Positions 6,272-8,542 of a DNA stretch of 8,542 bases are shown here, piece after piece. Every line of letters begins with the position of its first letter. The first letter of the stretch is position 1. Location: positions 1 to 8,542 of the forward strand of contig JACMRS010000015.1 in the NCBI GenBank assembly GCA_014376345.1. The letters are read 5' to 3'. The notes under the pieces were generated by a model that worked only from the letters and a program-made list of their open reading frames with translations, searched no databases and was not told where the DNA came from. The stretch comes from Bacteroidia bacterium. GTDB lineage: Bacteria; Bacteroidota; Bacteroidia; NS11-12g; UBA955. A program made the translations under genes and the position numbers.

Positions 6272-6302
6272 CAAAGTTATAGCTAAATTAGCACATTTAC
6301 AA
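6272..6302 (-). promoter_or_regulatory. Promoter of the HEPN pair (TTG-N20-TAACTTTG)
   Basis: On the minus strand TTG (6302-6300) is followed after 20 bases by TAACTTTG (6279-6272), an exact match to the Bacteroidota TTG-N17-23-TAnnTTTG form. The GTG start at 6261 is 10 bases after the -7 element, giving a leader of only a few bases. An intact promoter argues that the unit is still expressed or was inactivated recently. Confidence 0.65.
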
Positions 6303-6372
6303 GTGGCTGCATTGAATTAATCCTATAAATTCATAACCAATAATAATTTTTAATTTAAAGTTAAATGATCAT

Positions 6373-7557
6373 TCAACCTTTCGCAACCTCCTCAAAATAA
6401 CCCTCAAGCCTTTCCGAAATTGCATCCCAGCCGAAATTATTTCTGATAACTTCCGCACCCTTTTCACCAACTGTTTTCCTGTAACCTTCATCGCGAAGCA
6501 AATCAATTACAGACTGCGCAAAACCTTCAGCTTCTGTCTGCATTATTGCACCCTCTCCACTCTGTATTCCCAAACCCTTAAAACCAACATGCGAACAAAC
6601 AACAGGTATACCCATAGCCATTGCTTCAAGTACTTTATTCTGTGTTCCAGCGCCAAATCTTAATGGAGCCACTACAATACTTGCCGTATCATACATTTCT
6701 GCCAGATCTTTTACAAAACCGGTTATCTCGACATCCTCCCCTTTCAACTCAAGTACTTTAGCAACCGGTCGCTGACCGGCAATAATAAATTCAGTTTCCG
6801 GAAATTGTTTCTTCACAAACGGCAAAATATCTTTTACAAAATACTGAACTGCATCAATATTTGGTGCGTAATCCATATTTCCGGTAAACAATATTCTGTG
6901 GTTATGCGAGTAATCATGATTTCGCGGATAAAACGTATCAAGATCAACACCATTGGGTAAAAGTCTGATATTGTCTGCCTCGTGCTTCTCTTTAAGAAAA
7001 TCAAGGTCTTCAGCTGAACACACCAGGCTCATATTAAATTTATGAAGCACCTTTTCATACCTGATGACGCGTTTCGATTCAATGCTGTCTACTATTCTGC
7101 TGATAAGACTGCGCTTTACAGTTTTTCTTCTCTGCCAGTATAACGAGAAAGCATCAGGCAAGTCCAGAATGCGTTTTTGCTCTTTATGATTTTCTAAATA
7201 TTGTGCCATTCTTAAATGTTGAACATGTATTGCATCAGGCTTATTTACTTTCAGGTATTCATTCAGCATTTTTTGAAAACGCCTCGACCTGAAATACAAA
7301 ACCTGCAAAGGCATGCCTGTAAAAAAATATGCAATGGCATTAATAATTGATTGTGTTTTGGGAAGGTAAATAACTTCTATGTGCGTAAAAATCTCTCTGA
7401 GTGGAACCAGGTGTTCAAGTTCATCTTCCGATTGAATAAAAGTAAGTAGATGCAAAGTATGCTTTCTGCAAAGCCTTTTTGAAAGATTGTAAATCTTCAG
7501 CTTGTCTCCGCGGTATGGCGGATAAGGAATGCGGTTTGCAACAAACAGGAGATTCAT
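6373..7557 (-). CDS. GT4-type glycosyltransferase (PEP-CTERM/EpsH1-associated sugar transferase-like)
   Basis: The 394-residue protein is a full-length GT-B glycosyltransferase that should move a sugar from a nucleotide-sugar to a cell-surface glycan acceptor. The N-terminal Rossmann half opens with LLFVANRIPYPPYRGDKLKI (3-22), a hallmark of the Stp1-like group (TIGR03087), and includes PDAIHVQHLRM (107-117). The C-terminal donor-binding half shows LLPNGVDLDTFYP (199-211), ILFTGNMDYAPNIDAV (222-237), FIIAGQRP (257-264), EITGFVKDL and the nucleotide-sugar motif APLRFGAGTQNKVLEAMAMG (297-316), with E311 the likely final Glu of the EX7E-type motif. No signal peptide is present; it is probably cytoplasmic or membrane-peripheral. 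No exosortase or PEP-CTERM genes are visible, so that association is by family name only. It lies 30 bp after the TPR gene but has its own promoter. Confidence 0.92.
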   Translation of the reverse strand: MNLLFVANRIPYPPYRGDKLKIYNLSKRLCRKHTLHLLTFIQSEDELEHLVPLREIFTHIEVIYLPKTQSIINAIAYFFTGMPLQVLYFRSRRFQKMLNEYLKVNKPDAIHVQHLRMAQYLENHKEQKRILDLPDAFSLYWQRRKTVKRSLISRIVDSIESKRVIRYEKVLHKFNMSLVCSAEDLDFLKEKHEADNIRLLPNGVDLDTFYPRNHDYSHNHRILFTGNMDYAPNIDAVQYFVKDILPFVKKQFPETEFIIAGQRPVAKVLELKGEDVEITGFVKDLAEMYDTASIVVAPLRFGAGTQNKVLEAMAMGIPVVCSHVGFKGLGIQSGEGAIMQTEAEGFAQSVIDLLRDEGYRKTVGEKGAEVIRNNFGWDAISERLEGYFEEVAKG

Positions 7558-7575
7558 TTAACTAATTGTTTACTG

Positions 7576-7609
7576 CAAAGATACTGATTAGTCCTCTGAA
7601 GGACTCAAA
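7576..7609 (-). promoter_or_regulatory. Promoter of the glycosyltransferase gene (TTTG-N22-TATCTTTG)
   Basis: On the minus strand TTTG (7609-7606) and, 22 bases on, TATCTTTG (7583-7576) match the Bacteroidota -33/-7 pattern. The ATG at 7557 follows 18 bases after the -7 element. The -33 part lies within the last codons of the TPR gene, so the glycosyltransferase can be expressed independently of read-through. Confidence 0.55.
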
Positions 7610-8541
7610 TTAGATTTTGGCGGCTCAAGTGCTTCAATTTTTCTTCTGGCCTCTAATGCAATATCCGGAAACTGACTATCGAGCATAGAATTGTACGTAG
7701 CTTTAGCATTAAATTTATCCCCTTTTTTTACATACAAATCACCAAATAAAATCACCGACTTTCCAAGCAAGTATTTAAATCCTGAAAACTGCTGGTTAAA
7801 CTCCATGATACCCTTCCTGCATTTATCAAGACTGTCTTGCATATAGTAAATGTAATTGACATTATATTTTGCTTCAGCACCATACAAATCCTGATGATTA
7901 ATAAGTGTTTTATTGAAATAACCTTTGGCTGATCTAAGAGCATTTTCTTTATCGGTATTGATATTACGAAGTGCTAATTTACCAAGTATATTGTAGGCTT
8001 CGCCTGATTCATCATTCTCCAGTTGATCTGATTTGATAAGCTGTTCAGCTTTTGTTTTTGCAATATCAAATTTGCCAAGATGGTATGCAGTAATAAGCTG
8101 ACCAAAAAGAGCTTTTTTGCGCGATTTATTGTCGTTACTGTATTTTTCAAGAAGCGTATAATAAGTAAAAGCATTTGCAGTATCTTTTAAATATAAATAG
8201 AGTACACTGATTCTTTCTATTGCAATTGGTTTGTACTCGTTGTCTGAACCATCTGCAACTACTTTATATTTTGTTACAGCAGTGCTGTATTGCTTTTGGT
8301 TGTCGTAGCAAATTGCAGTGTAATAATGTGCAGGTATTCTGAAAAAACCTGCAGGGTAATCTGTATTGTATTTTTCAAAACTGCTGATTGATGCACTGCA
8401 ATCTCCCTTAATATAGGTATTGTATGCAGAATTATAACTGATAGAATCTTTTGAAGTATAACTGATTCCTGAATTAGGAATGGTTTCTACCCAGGCAAAA
8501 TATTCATCAGCACGGCTATTTTCTACGTAAATTTCTTTAAT
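7588..8541 (-). CDS. Tetratricopeptide-repeat protein, C-terminal part (start lies beyond the window)
   Basis: A single open frame runs from the right edge of the window to the TAA at 7588-7590, giving 317 residues with no stop; the apparent ATG at 7887 is internal. The sequence is made of alpha-helical TPR units, for example GDCSASISSFEKYNTDYPAG (46-65 of the fragment), AHYYTAICYDNQKQYSTAV (70-88), LFGQLITAYHLGKFDIAKT (145-163), GEAYNILGKLAL and, near the end, FGDLYVKKGDKFNAKATYNS. The repeat wording resembles YbgF/CpoB and BamD-like repeats and the end of the long (about 1000-residue) TPR proteins of Bacteroidota, which carry a signal peptide and work in the envelope. The N-terminus is not visible, so localisation is inference. 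The tail after KIEALEPPKSNL is short and Ser/Asp-rich. Confidence 0.82.
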   Translation of the reverse strand: MKEIYVENSRADEYFAWVETIPNSGISYTSKDSISYNSAYNTYIKGDCSASISSFEKYNTDYPAGFFRIPAHYYTAICYDNQKQYSTAVTKYKVVADGSDNEYKPIAIERISVLYLYLKDTANAFTYYTLLEKYSNDNKSRKKALFGQLITAYHLGKFDIAKTKAEQLIKSDQLENDESGEAYNILGKLALRNINTDKENALRSAKGYFNKTLINHQDLYGAEAKYNVNYIYYMQDSLDKCRKGIMEFNQQFSGFKYLLGKSVILFGDLYVKKGDKFNAKATYNSMLDSQFPDIALEARRKIEALEPPKSNLSPSED

Positions 8542-8542
8542 A

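Noticed and set aside
6364..6373. 10-bp palindrome AATGATCATT at the end of the glycosyltransferase gene
   Set aside because: Short, overlaps the stop codon, and is expected by chance in A+T-rich DNA.
7752..8174. Short minus-strand frames of 63 and 66 residues, which first suggested a frameshifted TPR gene
   Set aside because: Translating the third frame by hand from 8541 to 7588 gives one uninterrupted TPR protein, so these are shadows and there is no frameshift.

Overview
The window looks like chromosomal DNA from a member of the Bacteroidota. The DNA is A+T-rich. Starts lack Shine-Dalgarno sequences. Four gene starts are preceded by the TAnnTTTG -7 element typical of this phylum. The gene content also fits: a eukaryote-like class I ribonucleotide reductase large subunit, a DUF1543 protein, a PorT-like outer-membrane barrel, a LuxC-type acyl-CoA reductase and a long TPR protein. 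Genus cannot be told from the sequence.

Layout. (1) Bases 7-512 hold a compact cassette: a four-helix-bundle (S23/IVP family) gene bracketed by inverted repeats built from the heptamer GATTTCT. (2) 542-2947 is nrdA, closed by a strong, nearly symmetric terminator at 2967-2998. (3) 4363-3094 on the minus strand is a two-gene unit, a secreted beta-barrel protein followed 4 nt later by a DUF1543 protein. (4) 4441-5436 is an acyl-CoA reductase read divergently from that unit, with -7 elements for both directions inside the 77-bp gap. (5) 6261-5468 on the minus strand is a small accessory pair: a HEPN-domain gene interrupted by one in-frame TAA, overlapping by 22 bp a 113-residue gene of unknown function, behind a well-formed promoter. 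(6) 7557-6373 is a GT4-type glycosyltransferase with its own promoter. (7) From 7588 to the right edge is the C-terminal 317 residues of a TPR protein whose start lies outside the window.

The genes do not form one pathway. nrdA supplies deoxyribonucleotides, the barrel and the glycosyltransferase are envelope functions, and the acyl-CoA reductase makes aldehydes from acyl thioesters. The two accessory insertions, the S23 cassette and the HEPN pair, are the most unusual parts. The S23 cassette has the architecture of a 23S rRNA intervening sequence (stem-forming ends around an S23 gene) but sits directly in front of nrdA, not in rRNA. No nrdB is seen in the window; it may lie to the left of the cassette.
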